From: an uncultured Oscillospiraceae bacterium
GTDB taxonomy: Bacteria; Bacillota; Clostridia; Oscillospirales; Oscillospiraceae
Length of the DNA stretch: 63,206 bases
Assembly (NCBI GenBank): GCA_934623575.1
Contig: CAKTVL010000010.1
Coordinates: forward strand, 1 to 63,206
Direction: 5' to 3'
Shown in pieces: positions 8,280-16,230 of this stretch (positions within the stretch are counted from its first letter, which is position 1; each line of letters begins with the position of its first letter). The notes beneath the pieces were generated by a model. That model saw only the letters and a program-made list of their open reading frames with translations, made no database searches and was not told the DNA's origin. The position numbers and the translations under genes were made by a program.

Positions 8280-9584
8280 TCAAGATCTCTTCTTACCCAC
8301 ATAGACCATCCCGGTCAGAGACAGCACCGCACTCACGGCGTACATTCCCACGCCCGCATCTATGGTCTTGGGGGAGCCGGTCTTGCCCTCGTCCTTCGCG
8401 GTAGTCGCAGAGCTGTAGTAGTAACGCGGCGTTTCCTCTGCTGTCGGATACTTGTGCTCCAGCAGAAGCGGTGTGCCATTTGGTTTAAATCGATACTCGC
8501 CGCCGGCAACAGTGATCTCATTAAAGAAATCCTCAGTTTTCATATATGCAAGAGACTTTGCTGTCCCTGCTTCCGTATACTTGCTGCAAGCTGTAACATT
8601 TCCCGCTTCCACGAAATAATTGTTTTTAAAAACAGGTGTATCAGAAGAAACACCGCCTGCAATACCACCTAAACGCGTATAAGGTGTAGTGGCAGTATAT
8701 TGAGATAGATCCATTTCACCAGCGAAATAACAATGTCTGATTTCTGTACCTGCACCAACTATCCCTGCAATACCGCCGAAGTCTGTAGTTCCATTGCCAA
8801 GGGGAACCATTTTCCCTGTAGAATAACAATTGATGATCTTTGAGGCTTGATACAGCTGCCCAACAATCCCTCCGGTACAGGGTGTCCAAGAGGTCATATC
8901 GCCCGTATTGGCGCAATACTGTACGGTACTGTTGTCAGCAACACCTACGATACCGCCCATCTGAAAAGAGGTGACATCCTTCGTTATTGAAAAATTCCCC
9001 TTGTTTTGGCAGTATTCAATCGTGCTATTTATCGCATATCCGCACAAAGCCGCAGTGCCGTTGATATATTTGTCTGTATCCGTGAACGACACATTGGAAA
9101 CGCAGTCAGTAATTTTACTGTCTGCTGCAACGCCCGCTACCGTTCCAAAATAGACATACCCCGAATTGGACACATCCAGCTTGCCTTGAATTGTCAAGCC
9201 GGAAATTTCAGCGCCGTAGACCTCACTGAAAAATCCGAAAGACGGATACGCTGTCTTTCCATAGTTTTCGGAAAAATTTAAATTGGAAATCGTATGTCCG
9301 TTTCCGTAAAATTTGCCGCTGAAATAATGTTGCAGAGTTCCATCAGCAGCAAATACGCTGCCGATCGGTGTCCATGTTTTTACATCCTTCAAATCCAAAT
9401 CTGCTTCAAGCGACACGACCGCATCTGTTTCATCGTCATATTCGCCATTGTCCACAGCTTCTGCAAATTGCAAAAGATCATCAACCGTTCTAATGGTTGT
9501 CTTTCCCGCCGCAAAAGCAGAAATGGGCACCATCGCCAAACACAGCACCAGCGCAAAAAATAGACCCACTACGCACTTCTTCAT
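8280..9584 (-). CDS. Secreted GLUG-repeat surface protein with noncanonical anchor
   Basis: The 434-residue product starts with a signal peptide (MKKCVVGLFFALVLCLAMVP, cleavage near AFAAG). The middle is built of GLUG-like repeats of about 30 residues, recognisable by GGIVG, GGIVGQ, GGIAG and GGIAGG followed by CYxxGxM, a beta-helix type fold found in adhesins. The end has a YYYSS/T-rich linker, then SPKTIDAG, a hydrophobic helix and KKRS, a sorting-signal layout without LPXTG. The same kind of tail ends the protein at 50461-53232. AAAGGAGGAG ten bases upstream fixes the ATG. GC content is lower than in the neighbours, consistent with transfer. The ligand is unknown. Confidence 0.85.
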   Translation of the reverse strand: MKKCVVGLFFALVLCLAMVPISAFAAGKTTIRTVDDLLQFAEAVDNGEYDDETDAVVSLEADLDLKDVKTWTPIGSVFAADGTLQHYFSGKFYGNGHTISNLNFSENYGKTAYPSFGFFSEVYGAEISGLTIQGKLDVSNSGYVYFGTVAGVAADSKITDCVSNVSFTDTDKYINGTAALCGYAINSTIEYCQNKGNFSITKDVTSFQMGGIVGVADNSTVQYCANTGDMTSWTPCTGGIVGQLYQASKIINCYSTGKMVPLGNGTTDFGGIAGIVGAGTEIRHCYFAGEMDLSQYTATTPYTRLGGIAGGVSSDTPVFKNNYFVEAGNVTACSKYTEAGTAKSLAYMKTEDFFNEITVAGGEYRFKPNGTPLLLEHKYPTAEETPRYYYSSATTAKDEGKTGSPKTIDAGVGMYAVSAVLSLTGMVYVGKKRS

Positions 9585-9626
9585 TGTACACTCCTCCTTT
9601 TATTCTCCCATAGCATACAGGCGGCA

Positions 9627-9666
9627 TCATTCCGTGGGTACCCACGGAATGACGGGAGCTCCCGTC
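9627..9666. repeat. Two overlapping perfect palindromes in the surface-protein leader
   Basis: A 26-base perfect palindrome centred on GGGTACCC (9627-9652) is followed, sharing two bases, by a 16-base perfect palindrome centred on GAGCTC (9651-9666). Both lie between the minus-strand promoter at 9694-9722 and the start codon at 9584. In RNA they would form two adjacent hairpins; as DNA they could be a regulator site. Confidence 0.8.
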
Positions 9667-9693
9667 GCCGCACATATCAACGCTGCTGGTCAT

Positions 9694-9722
9694 ATTATAC
9701 CTGCTTTTCTGCCAAATGTAAA
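9694..9722 (-). promoter_or_regulatory. Sigma-A promoter of the GLUG surface protein
   Basis: On the minus strand TTTACA (9717-9722) and a perfect TATAAT (9694-9699) are 17 bp apart. The predicted start lies near 9688, giving a leader of about 100 bases that holds the two palindromes. Confidence 0.8.
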
Positions 9723-9770
9723 TTCAAAATTTGTGCACTTTTGGCGGAAAATAAAATGGGAGGGGACGGC

Positions 9771-10196
9771 TCACAGCAGCTTTTCCAATTCGCTCTCGCC
9801 GTACACTTTTATGCCGTTCTCCTTCAGCAGCTCCGCCGTGACGCCGTCGCCGTCCGTCAGCGTGCCGGTGAAGGTGCCATCGTAGATGCGCCCGCTGCCG
9901 CAGGAGGGGCTTCTCTCCTTCAGCACCGCCGCCGTACAGCCGTACAGCCGCGCCAGACGCAGCGTCTCCTCCGCGCCCCGGCGGTACTCCGCCGTCACGT
10001 CCCGGCCGTCGTTCATCACCACCCGGCCGTCCCGGCGCTCCGAGGGCTTTCGCGGTGTGGACAGCCCGCCCAGCTGCTCCGGACACACCGGCACCGCCAG
10101 GCCCCGCCGGGCCAGCTCCTGCGCCGCCGGACAGGGCTTGCTCTGCCCGTCGTACCGGCAGGCGCAGCCCAGCAGACACGCGCTTATCAGGATCAT
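9771..10196 (-). CDS. DUF523/TudS-like desulfurase domain protein
   Basis: The 141-residue protein belongs to the DUF523 family, of which TudS members remove sulfur from 2-thiouracil with a [4Fe-4S] cluster. The conserved cysteines are in place: SACLLGCACRYDG at the N-terminus, VCPEQLGGLSTPR, and ERSPSCGSGRIYDG; the C-terminal region is short, as in single-domain members. Its ATG overlaps the Nudix stop by four bases (10193-10196). Thiouracil as substrate is family knowledge; this member could act on another thiolated base. Pairing with a Nudix enzyme hints at nucleotide repair or salvage. Confidence 0.85.
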   Translation of the reverse strand: MILISACLLGCACRYDGQSKPCPAAQELARRGLAVPVCPEQLGGLSTPRKPSERRDGRVVMNDGRDVTAEYRRGAEETLRLARLYGCTAAVLKERSPSCGSGRIYDGTFTGTLTDGDGVTAELLKENGIKVYGESELEKLL

Positions 10197-10669
10197 ATCG
10201 CCAGTTCCTTCCCGTTCAGGGCTGCATACACCAGCGTATCCCCCGCGTATTGCAGCTTCATGGAGAAAAACGGCGTGTCCTTCTCGTGTATGAGCTCCAG
10301 GAACAGCTTGTCCCCCGTCCACTGGGGCAGCGCGGCCAGCTTGTCCTTGTGCAGCCACTCCAGCACGCCCTCGTCGCACTCCCGCAGCGTCCCCGTCCAG
10401 CCGGTGGCGGTGAACAGGTGCATATACTCCCCCTCCCACACGTCCGACACGAAGGTGATGACCCCTCGATACTGATAGTCAGTCAGCGTCAGGCCCGTCT
10501 CCTCCAGCGTCTCGCGGCAGACGCACTCCTCCGGGCTCTCGCCCTCCTCGCATTTGCCGCCCACGCCGATCCACTTGTCGTGGTTCAGGTCGTTCTGCTT
10601 CTTGACCCGGTGCAGCATCAGGTATTCGCCCTTTTCGTTCTCCATATAGCACAGTGTGGTGTTTTTCAT
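10193..10669 (-). CDS. Nudix hydrolase, MutT-like
   Basis: A 158-residue cytosolic pyrophosphohydrolase. The Nudix box is complete: GGKCEEGE, seven residues, then RETLEETGL, satisfying GX5EX7REUXEEXGU with all metal-binding glutamates. The rest (WIGVGG before, HLFTATGW and DTPFFSMKL after) is like the clostridial 8-oxo-dGTP diphosphatase group, but the substrate cannot be settled by sequence. ATCGGAGGTG lies just upstream of the ATG. It is the first gene of a two-gene operon with the TudS-like protein. Confidence 0.9.
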   Translation of the reverse strand: MKNTTLCYMENEKGEYLMLHRVKKQNDLNHDKWIGVGGKCEEGESPEECVCRETLEETGLTLTDYQYRGVITFVSDVWEGEYMHLFTATGWTGTLRECDEGVLEWLHKDKLAALPQWTGDKLFLELIHEKDTPFFSMKLQYAGDTLVYAALNGKELAI

Positions 10670-10683
10670 CTTTGCACCTCCGA

Positions 10684-10712
10684 TTTACAAATCACTGCCA
10701 ATAGTATATACT
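10684..10712 (+). promoter_or_regulatory. Promoter of the DUF1653 gene in a divergent region
   Basis: TTTACA (10684-10689) and TATACT (10707-10712) are 17 bp apart. The -10 box is part of a palindrome (AGTATATACT), so a minus-strand promoter for the Nudix gene may use the same bases; the minus-strand -35 is weak. Confidence 0.65.
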
Positions 10713-10758
10713 ATTCGTATCGTCAACACAACTGTTACCTGTCAGGAGAGTATATAGT

Positions 10759-10977
10759 ATGCCAACTATAAAACCAGGCCGCTACCGCCATTTCAAAGGC
10801 AAGGAATATGAGGTCATCGGCACCGCCCGCCACTCCGAAACACTGGAGGAGATGGTGGTCTACCGCGCCCTGTACGGTGACGGCGGGCTGTGGGTGCGTC
10901 CCGCCGCCATGTGGTCCGAGACCGTGGACCGCGACGGCTACCGCGGCCCCCGCTTCATCCCGGAGGACGACCAATGA
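10759..10977 (+). CDS. DUF1653 protein
   Basis: A 72-residue cytosolic protein made entirely of the DUF1653 fold: GRYRHFKGKEYEVIG, then ARHSETLEEMVVYRALYG and GLWVRPAAMW. The family has no assigned biochemical role. CAGGAGAG lies eleven bases before the ATG. The stop overlaps the next start (ATGA), coupling it to the YgjP-like peptidase. Confidence 0.9.
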   Translation: MPTIKPGRYRHFKGKEYEVIGTARHSETLEEMVVYRALYGDGGLWVRPAAMWSETVDRDGYRGPRFIPEDDQ

Positions 10978-11489
10978 CCGATTACACCGTCATCCGCTCC
11001 CGCCGCCGCACCCTGGCGCTGGAGGTCACCCGCCAGGGCACGGCCCTGGTCCGCGCTCCGCTGCACGCCGCCGACGAGGACATCGCCCGCTTTGTGGACA
11101 GCCACCGCCAGTGGCTGGAAAAGCACCTGGCCGCCCGGCAGGCCTACCTGGCCGCCCACCCGGAGCCCTCCGCCCAGCAGATGGCCCTCTGGCGGCAGCA
11201 GGCCAAGGCCCTCCTGCCGCCGCTGGTGGCCCAGTGGGCGCAGCGCATGGGCGTGCAGCCCGCCGGCATCACCATCACCGCCGCCCGCACCCGCTTCGGC
11301 AGCTGCTCCGGCAAGGACCGCCTGAGCTTTTCCCTCTACCTGATGGCCTATCCCCCCGCCGCCATCGAATATGTGGTGGTGCACGAGCTGGCGCACATCC
11401 GCCACCATGACCACTCCCCCGCCTTCTACCGGGAGGTGGAGACCTATCTCCCCGACTGGAGAGCCCGCCGCGCCCTGCTGCGGTCCTGA
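10974..11489 (+). CDS. YgjP/M48-like metallopeptidase domain protein
   Basis: The 171-residue protein carries the zinc-peptidase motif HELAHIRHHDHSPAFY near residue 137, with the downstream His/acid context of the YgjP (DUF45) group, and the family-specific TRFGSCSGKDRLSFSLYLMAYP block before it. No signal peptide or membrane helix is seen, so it is cytosolic. Its substrate is unknown. The start is fixed by the four-base overlap with the DUF1653 gene. Confidence 0.88.
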   Translation: MTDYTVIRSRRRTLALEVTRQGTALVRAPLHAADEDIARFVDSHRQWLEKHLAARQAYLAAHPEPSAQQMALWRQQAKALLPPLVAQWAQRMGVQPAGITITAARTRFGSCSGKDRLSFSLYLMAYPPAAIEYVVVHELAHIRHHDHSPAFYREVETYLPDWRARRALLRS

Positions 11490-11689
11490 CCGTCCCGGCG
11501 CTTTTTCCGCGCCGCAGGCACTCTCTCCGGCCTGCCTGCACTTCCGGCACGCGCGCTTTTGCGCAGAAGAATGCGCCTTCTCCGCCGTTTCCCGCGCCGT
11601 CCCTCCTTCGGATGGCGCTTTTCTCTTGTGATTTTCACGAAAGAACCACCGATTTTTCTGTGTATTTCGGCAAAAATGCGTCCAACCGA
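11490..11689. other. Gene-free stretch before the lacI promoter
   Basis: The 323-base gap between the YgjP-like gene and lacI holds no credible gene. The first 150 bases are GC-rich with short inverted repeats (GGCGC..GCGCC around 11499-11512) but no convincing T-tract terminator. Its second half carries the promoter and operators listed next. Confidence 0.5.
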
Positions 11690-11755
11690 TTGACATTTAC
11701 CCCAAATGCTGATACCATATTCTCAACGGCGGAAACGTTACCGGAAATGTTACCG
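11690..11755 (+). promoter_or_regulatory. lacI-family promoter with two overlapping operators
   Basis: TTGACA (11690-11695) and TACCAT (11713-11718) are 17 bp apart. Directly behind, CGGAAACGTTACCG (11730-11743) and CGGAAATGTTACCG (11742-11755) overlap by two bases. They are near-perfect LacI-type palindromes with a central CG and match the site in the MsmX-like promoter. The layout suggests autorepression of the regulator and the maltodextrin operon behind it. Confidence 0.78.
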
Positions 11756-11812
11756 ACAAATTCCGGGCGGTTGCGTCCGTTCCATTTGGTATAGTAGGAG
11801 GCACACCGGGAC

Positions 11813-12826
11813 ATGACGATCAAGGATATCGCAAGGCAATGCAGCGTCAGTGTCAGTACCGTCTCCCGCGTGCTGAATGACCGCCCGGACGTCAGCGAGG
11901 ATGTCCGGCGCAAGGTCCTCAATGCCATCAAGAATAGCAACTACATCCCCAACAACAGCGCCCGCGACCTGGTCCGCACCAAGTCCGACGCCATCGGCCT
12001 TATCGTCCGCGGCGTCTCCAACCCCTTCTACACCGACATCATCCGCGCCATCGAGCGCACCATCACCGACGCCGGCTTCACCATGGTCATGCAGCAGATC
12101 GGCGCCTGTGACGACGAGGTCAAGTGCGGCGCCGTCATGGAGCGGGAAAAGCGCCTGCGGGGCATCGTTTTCCTGGGCGGACGCTTCGACTACACCCCCG
12201 CCGACCTGGCGCTGCTGAACGTCCCCTTCGTCTGCTGCTCCTACTCCAACCGCTACGGCACCCTCACCGAGGGCGAGTACTCCTCCGTCTCCATCGCCGA
12301 CGGCGACACCGCCCGTCAGGCCGTGGAGGAGCTGTACCGCCACGGCCACCGCAGGATCGCCGCGCTGATCTCCCGTCCCGACGACCAGTCCATCAGCCAG
12401 CTGCGCTACGAGGGCTACGTCCAGGCGCTGGAGAGCCACGGTCTTACCGTGGACCCCGACCTGGTGCTGTGTGCCGGCGGCTTCGGCGTCCGGGACGCCT
12501 ATACCGCCGTAAAGGACGCCCTGTCCCACGGTGCGGACTTCACCGCCCTGTTCGCCATTGCCGACTCCATGGCCATCGGCGCCATGCGCGCCCTGCTGGA
12601 CGCCGGCCGCCGCGTGCCCCAGGACTGCTCCGTCATCGCCATCGACGGTCTGGAGCTGTCCGCCTACATCGACCCGCCGCTGACCACCCTGTGCCAGCCC
12701 ATGGAGCAGATGGGCCGCCGCAGCGCCGAGATCCTGCTGGACATGGTGCAGCACAAGGGCACCCACGCCTGCGAGCTGCTGCCCACCACGCTGCGCCGGG
12801 GCGGCTCCGTGGTCGCACTGAAATAG
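11813..12826 (+). CDS. LacI-family maltodextrin regulator
   Basis: The 337-residue protein has the LacI helix-turn-helix at the extreme N-terminus (TIKDIARQCSVSVSTVSRVLN), the hinge helix region NNSARDLVR and a periplasmic-binding-like sensor domain (GLIVRGVSNPFYTDI onward). The start is supported by AGGAGG 14 bases upstream and by the family N-terminus. It heads the transcription unit for binding protein, permeases and MalQ. Operator copies in front of it and in front of the MsmX-like ATPase suggest that it controls both; the inducer is presumably maltose or a maltodextrin. Confidence 0.9.
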   Translation: MTIKDIARQCSVSVSTVSRVLNDRPDVSEDVRRKVLNAIKNSNYIPNNSARDLVRTKSDAIGLIVRGVSNPFYTDIIRAIERTITDAGFTMVMQQIGACDDEVKCGAVMEREKRLRGIVFLGGRFDYTPADLALLNVPFVCCSYSNRYGTLTEGEYSSVSIADGDTARQAVEELYRHGHRRIAALISRPDDQSISQLRYEGYVQALESHGLTVDPDLVLCAGGFGVRDAYTAVKDALSHGADFTALFAIADSMAIGAMRALLDAGRRVPQDCSVIAIDGLELSAYIDPPLTTLCQPMEQMGRRSAEILLDMVQHKGTHACELLPTTLRRGGSVVALK

Positions 12827-12875
12827 TTTTTTGCGCCGCAAGGCGTGAAAATAAAACAAAAAAGGAGTAATTACC

Positions 12876-14189
12876 ATGAAGAAGTTTCTTGCAATGCTTC
12901 TTGCTCTCGTGATGGCCCTGTCTCTGGTGGCCTGCGGTGAGAAGAAGGACGACACCAAGACCGATGGCGATACCACCGCCACCGGCAGCGTGTACTACCT
13001 GAACTTTAAGCCTGAGTCTGACGACGCGTGGAAGGCTCTGGCCGCCACCTACACCGAGAAGACCGGCGTGCCCGTCAAGATCTTCACCGCCGCCTCCGGC
13101 GAGTATGAGTCCTCCCTGGTGTCCGAGATGGACAAGGAAGACGCGCCCACCCTGTTCCAGTGCAACGAGGGCGGCGTGGCTACCTGGGGTGAGTTCTGCT
13201 ACGACCTGAGCAGCAGCGACGTGTACAACCAGCTGACCTCCAAGGATTATGCCCTGAAGAACGCCGACGGTGAGGTCATCTCCATCGCCTACTGCCTGGA
13301 GACCTACGGTATCATCGTGAACAAGGCGCTGCTGAAGGAAGCCGGCTATGAGGTCACCGACATCACCAACTTCGAGTCCCTGAAGGCCGTTGCTGACGAC
13401 ATCCACAGCCGCGCTGCCGAGCTGGGCTTCGACGCCTTCACCTCTGCAGGTCTGGACGGCACCTCCGCCTGGCGTTTCTCCGGCCACCTGGCCAATATGC
13501 CTCTGTTCTATGAGTTCCGCGATGAAGGTGTGACCAGCAAGCCCGCCACCATCAAGGGTACTTATCTGGACAACTACAAGGCCATCTGGGATCTGTACAC
13601 CACTGACTCCGCCACCACCGGCGCCGCCCTGCTGACCGCTACCGGCGACCAGGCTGAGGCCGAGTTCGGCGAGGGCAAGGCTGTGTTCTATCAGAACGGC
13701 ACTTGGGAGTACAGCAACCTGACCGGCGAGAAGTTCGGCATGAACGCTGATGACCTGACCATGATCCCCATCTACTGCGGCGTTGAGGGCGAGGAGAAGG
13801 CCGGCCTGTGCACCGGTACCGAGAACTACTGGTCCGTCAACAAGAACGCCTCCGAGGAGGACATCAAGGCCACTCTGGACTTCCTGAACTGGGTCGTTAC
13901 CTCCGAGGAAGGCACCGCCATGATGGCTGAGCAGTTCGGTGCCTGCCCGTTCCAGGCCTCCAAGGCTCCCTCCAATCCGTTCAGCGCTCTGGCCAACGAG
14001 TATGTTGCCAATGGCTGCTATCCTGTCACCTGGGCCTTCAACTACACCCCCGCCGTCAATGACTGGCGTGCCGCTGTGGTCGACGCTCTGGGCAAGTATA
14101 CCGCCGACGGCGGCAGCTGGGACGATGTGAAGACCGCCTTCGTGGAAGGCTGGGCTACCCAGTACAACAACGAGATCGCCAACGGCTAA
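12876..14189 (+). CDS. Maltodextrin-type ABC substrate-binding lipoprotein
   Basis: A 437-residue extracellular solute-binding protein of family 1. The lipobox LSLVAC puts the lipid on Cys20, followed by a flexible charged linker (GEKKDDTKTDGD), so it is tethered to the membrane outside. Typical features are YTEKTGVPVKI, FGEGKAVFYQNGTW and the C-terminal NWVVTSEEGTAMM. Codon use is strongly biased (highly expressed). A terminator hairpin behind it (14216-14248) would keep its level above that of the permeases. Sugar specificity is inferred from malQ and the permeases in the operon. Confidence 0.9.
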   Translation: MKKFLAMLLALVMALSLVACGEKKDDTKTDGDTTATGSVYYLNFKPESDDAWKALAATYTEKTGVPVKIFTAASGEYESSLVSEMDKEDAPTLFQCNEGGVATWGEFCYDLSSSDVYNQLTSKDYALKNADGEVISIAYCLETYGIIVNKALLKEAGYEVTDITNFESLKAVADDIHSRAAELGFDAFTSAGLDGTSAWRFSGHLANMPLFYEFRDEGVTSKPATIKGTYLDNYKAIWDLYTTDSATTGAALLTATGDQAEAEFGEGKAVFYQNGTWEYSNLTGEKFGMNADDLTMIPIYCGVEGEEKAGLCTGTENYWSVNKNASEEDIKATLDFLNWVVTSEEGTAMMAEQFGACPFQASKAPSNPFSALANEYVANGCYPVTWAFNYTPAVNDWRAAVVDALGKYTADGGSWDDVKTAFVEGWATQYNNEIANG

Positions 14190-14215
14190 GCCACGGTTTC
14201 AGCCACATACGCACA

Positions 14216-14248
14216 GGGGGCGGGCTTTTCGCCCGCCCCCTCTTTCTT
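14216..14248 (+). terminator. Intra-operon attenuator behind the binding protein
   Basis: A 10-bp GC-only stem (14216-14225 with 14231-14240) followed by TCTTTCTT lies between the binding-protein gene and the first permease, a common place for partial termination in sugar ABC operons. Confidence 0.75.
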
Positions 14249-14335
14249 ACTCTGTGACGGCGGGCGCTGTCCTTCGAACGCGCTTCGGAGGAGAGCTTTC
14301 GCTGTGACAAAACTACGGAGAACAGGAGTGGTCTA

Positions 14336-15259
14336 ATGAAACGATTTCAAGCAAAACGGGACGCGGCTGCGCTGAACAGCCGACTGGTCCGACGGCCAAT
14401 TCAGCGCATGGTGTGGCTGTTTCTGCTGCCCACCTTTGCCGCCTTCTGCATCGGGTTCATCTACCCGTTCCTGAAGGGCGCGTTCCTGTCCTTCTGCAAA
14501 TTCAAGCTGACCAGCAAGTGGACATGGGTAGGCTTTGACAACTATCTGAAGGCCTTTGCCGACAGCAGCTTCCGCCATGCCTTCTTGTTCACGACGCTGT
14601 TTGCCTTCGTGTCGGTGCTGTTCATCAACGCGCTGGCCTTCGCGGTGGCCTATGCGCTGACGCGGGGCATCAAGGGCTCCAACCTGTTCCGGACGGTGTT
14701 CTTCATGCCGAACCTCATCGGCGGCATCGTGCTGGGCTATATCTGGTCCATGATCTTCGACGGCTTTCTGGTCGCTTACGGCCAGTCCGTGGTGCTGAAC
14801 AGCCACTTCGGCTTCTGGGGTCTCATCATCCTGATCTGCTGGCAGCAGGTGGGCTACATGATGATCATCTACATCGCCGGACTGCAATCCGTGCCGGAGG
14901 ATATGCTGGAGGCGGCCCGCATCGACGGTGCCACCAACTGGCAGACCCTGTGGAAGGTCACTATCCCCAACATGATGAGCTCCTTCACCATCTGCATTTT
15001 CCTGACGCTGACCAACGGCTTCAAGCTGTTTGACCAGAACCTGGCCCTGACCGGCGGCCGCCCCTTCCTGCAGCAGGCGGACGGCAGCGTTATCAAGACC
15101 ACGGAAATGCTGGCCCTGAACATCTACAACTCCTTCTACTCCGGCAGCGGCAACAACCGCGGCGTGGCCCAGGCCAAAGCCGTACTGTTCTTCATACTGG
15201 TGGCGGCTATCGGACTGATCCAACTCCGGGCTACCCGCAAAAAGGAGGTGCAGCAGTAA
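14336..15259 (+). CDS. Sugar ABC permease, MalF type
   Basis: A 307-residue CUT1 inner-membrane permease with six predicted helices. It begins with a charged cytoplasmic segment, then the first helix (MVWLFLLPTFAAFCIGFIY). The EAA loop that docks on the ATPase reads EAARIDGATNWQTLWKVTIP. CAGGAGTGG lies before the ATG. It overlaps the next permease gene by one base (TAATG), the classic MalF/MalG pairing. Confidence 0.93.
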   Translation: MKRFQAKRDAAALNSRLVRRPIQRMVWLFLLPTFAAFCIGFIYPFLKGAFLSFCKFKLTSKWTWVGFDNYLKAFADSSFRHAFLFTTLFAFVSVLFINALAFAVAYALTRGIKGSNLFRTVFFMPNLIGGIVLGYIWSMIFDGFLVAYGQSVVLNSHFGFWGLIILICWQQVGYMMIIYIAGLQSVPEDMLEAARIDGATNWQTLWKVTIPNMMSSFTICIFLTLTNGFKLFDQNLALTGGRPFLQQADGSVIKTTEMLALNIYNSFYSGSGNNRGVAQAKAVLFFILVAAIGLIQLRATRKKEVQQ

Positions 15260-16161
15260 TGCAGACGAGCCTTGCCAAAAAGCATGACCGCAGCAAAATG
15301 GCGTTGACCATAGCGTTCACGGTGATCTGCATCGTGTATGTGCTGCCCATCGTCATCGTTCTGATCAACTCCTTCAAGACCAATGCCGCTGTCAATACCG
15401 ATACGTTCGCCCTGCCCAACGAGGACACCTTCGTGGGCTGGCAGAACTATATCAAGGGCATGACCTTCGGCAACTATCCGTTTATCAAGGCGGTGTTCTA
15501 CAGTCTGTTCATCACCCTGGTCTCCTCGGCGCTGATCCTGATCTGCACCTCTATGGCCGCGTGGTATGTGGCGCGTGTGGGCAGTCTGTTCAGCAAGATC
15601 GTGTACTACCTGTGCGTGTTCTCCATGGTGGTGCCCTTCCAGATGGTGATGTTCACCCTGTCCCGCACCGCCGAGCAGGTCAAGCTTCCCTACTTCAGCT
15701 TCACCTCTATGGCTTTTGCCAAGATCGGATTGAACACGCCGTGGACAATACCTATCGTGTACCTGGGCTTCGGCGCGGGACTGGCGGTATTTATGTTCTC
15801 CGGGTTTGTCAAGACGATCCCGCTGGAGATCGAGGAGGCCGCCGCCATTGACGGCTGTGGGCCTGTGCGTACCTTCTTCCTGGTGGTACTGCCCATGCTG
15901 AAGCCCACCTTCATCTCCGTGGGCGTGCTGGAGATCATGTGGGTATGGAATGACTTCCTGCTGCCGTACCTGGTTCTGGACCTGAACAAATATCGCACCA
16001 TCCCCATCGTCATCCAGTATCTGAAGGGCAGCTACGGACAGGTGGATATGGGCGCCACCATGGCGCTGATCCTGCTGAGCATCGTCCCGGTCATCATCTT
16101 CTATCTCTGCTGCCAGAAGCACATCATCAAGGGCGTGGCGGCCGGCGCCGTCAAGGGCTAA
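15259..16161 (+). CDS. Sugar ABC permease, MalG type
   Basis: The 300-residue partner permease. Six helices; EAA loop EEAAAIDGCGPVRTFFLVVLP; conserved MWVWNDFLLPYLVL near the C-terminus. AAAGGAGGTG overlaps the end of the MalF gene. Together with the binding protein and the MsmX-like ATPase it would form a complete CUT1 importer. Confidence 0.93.
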   Translation: MQTSLAKKHDRSKMALTIAFTVICIVYVLPIVIVLINSFKTNAAVNTDTFALPNEDTFVGWQNYIKGMTFGNYPFIKAVFYSLFITLVSSALILICTSMAAWYVARVGSLFSKIVYYLCVFSMVVPFQMVMFTLSRTAEQVKLPYFSFTSMAFAKIGLNTPWTIPIVYLGFGAGLAVFMFSGFVKTIPLEIEEAAAIDGCGPVRTFFLVVLPMLKPTFISVGVLEIMWVWNDFLLPYLVLDLNKYRTIPIVIQYLKGSYGQVDMGATMALILLSIVPVIIFYLCCQKHIIKGVAAGAVKG

Positions 16162-16167
16162 AATTGA

Positions 16168-16200
16168 AAACGGCGGGGCGGGCTTTCTGCCCGCCCCGTT
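16168..16200 (+). terminator. Hairpin between MalG-type permease and malQ
   Basis: A 10-bp stem (16174-16183 with 16189-16198) is followed only by TTCC, so it is more likely an mRNA-processing or partial termination site than a strong terminator. Confidence 0.6.
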
Positions 16201-16230
16201 CCATCCTGTATAGAAAGTGAACTATTTGCC

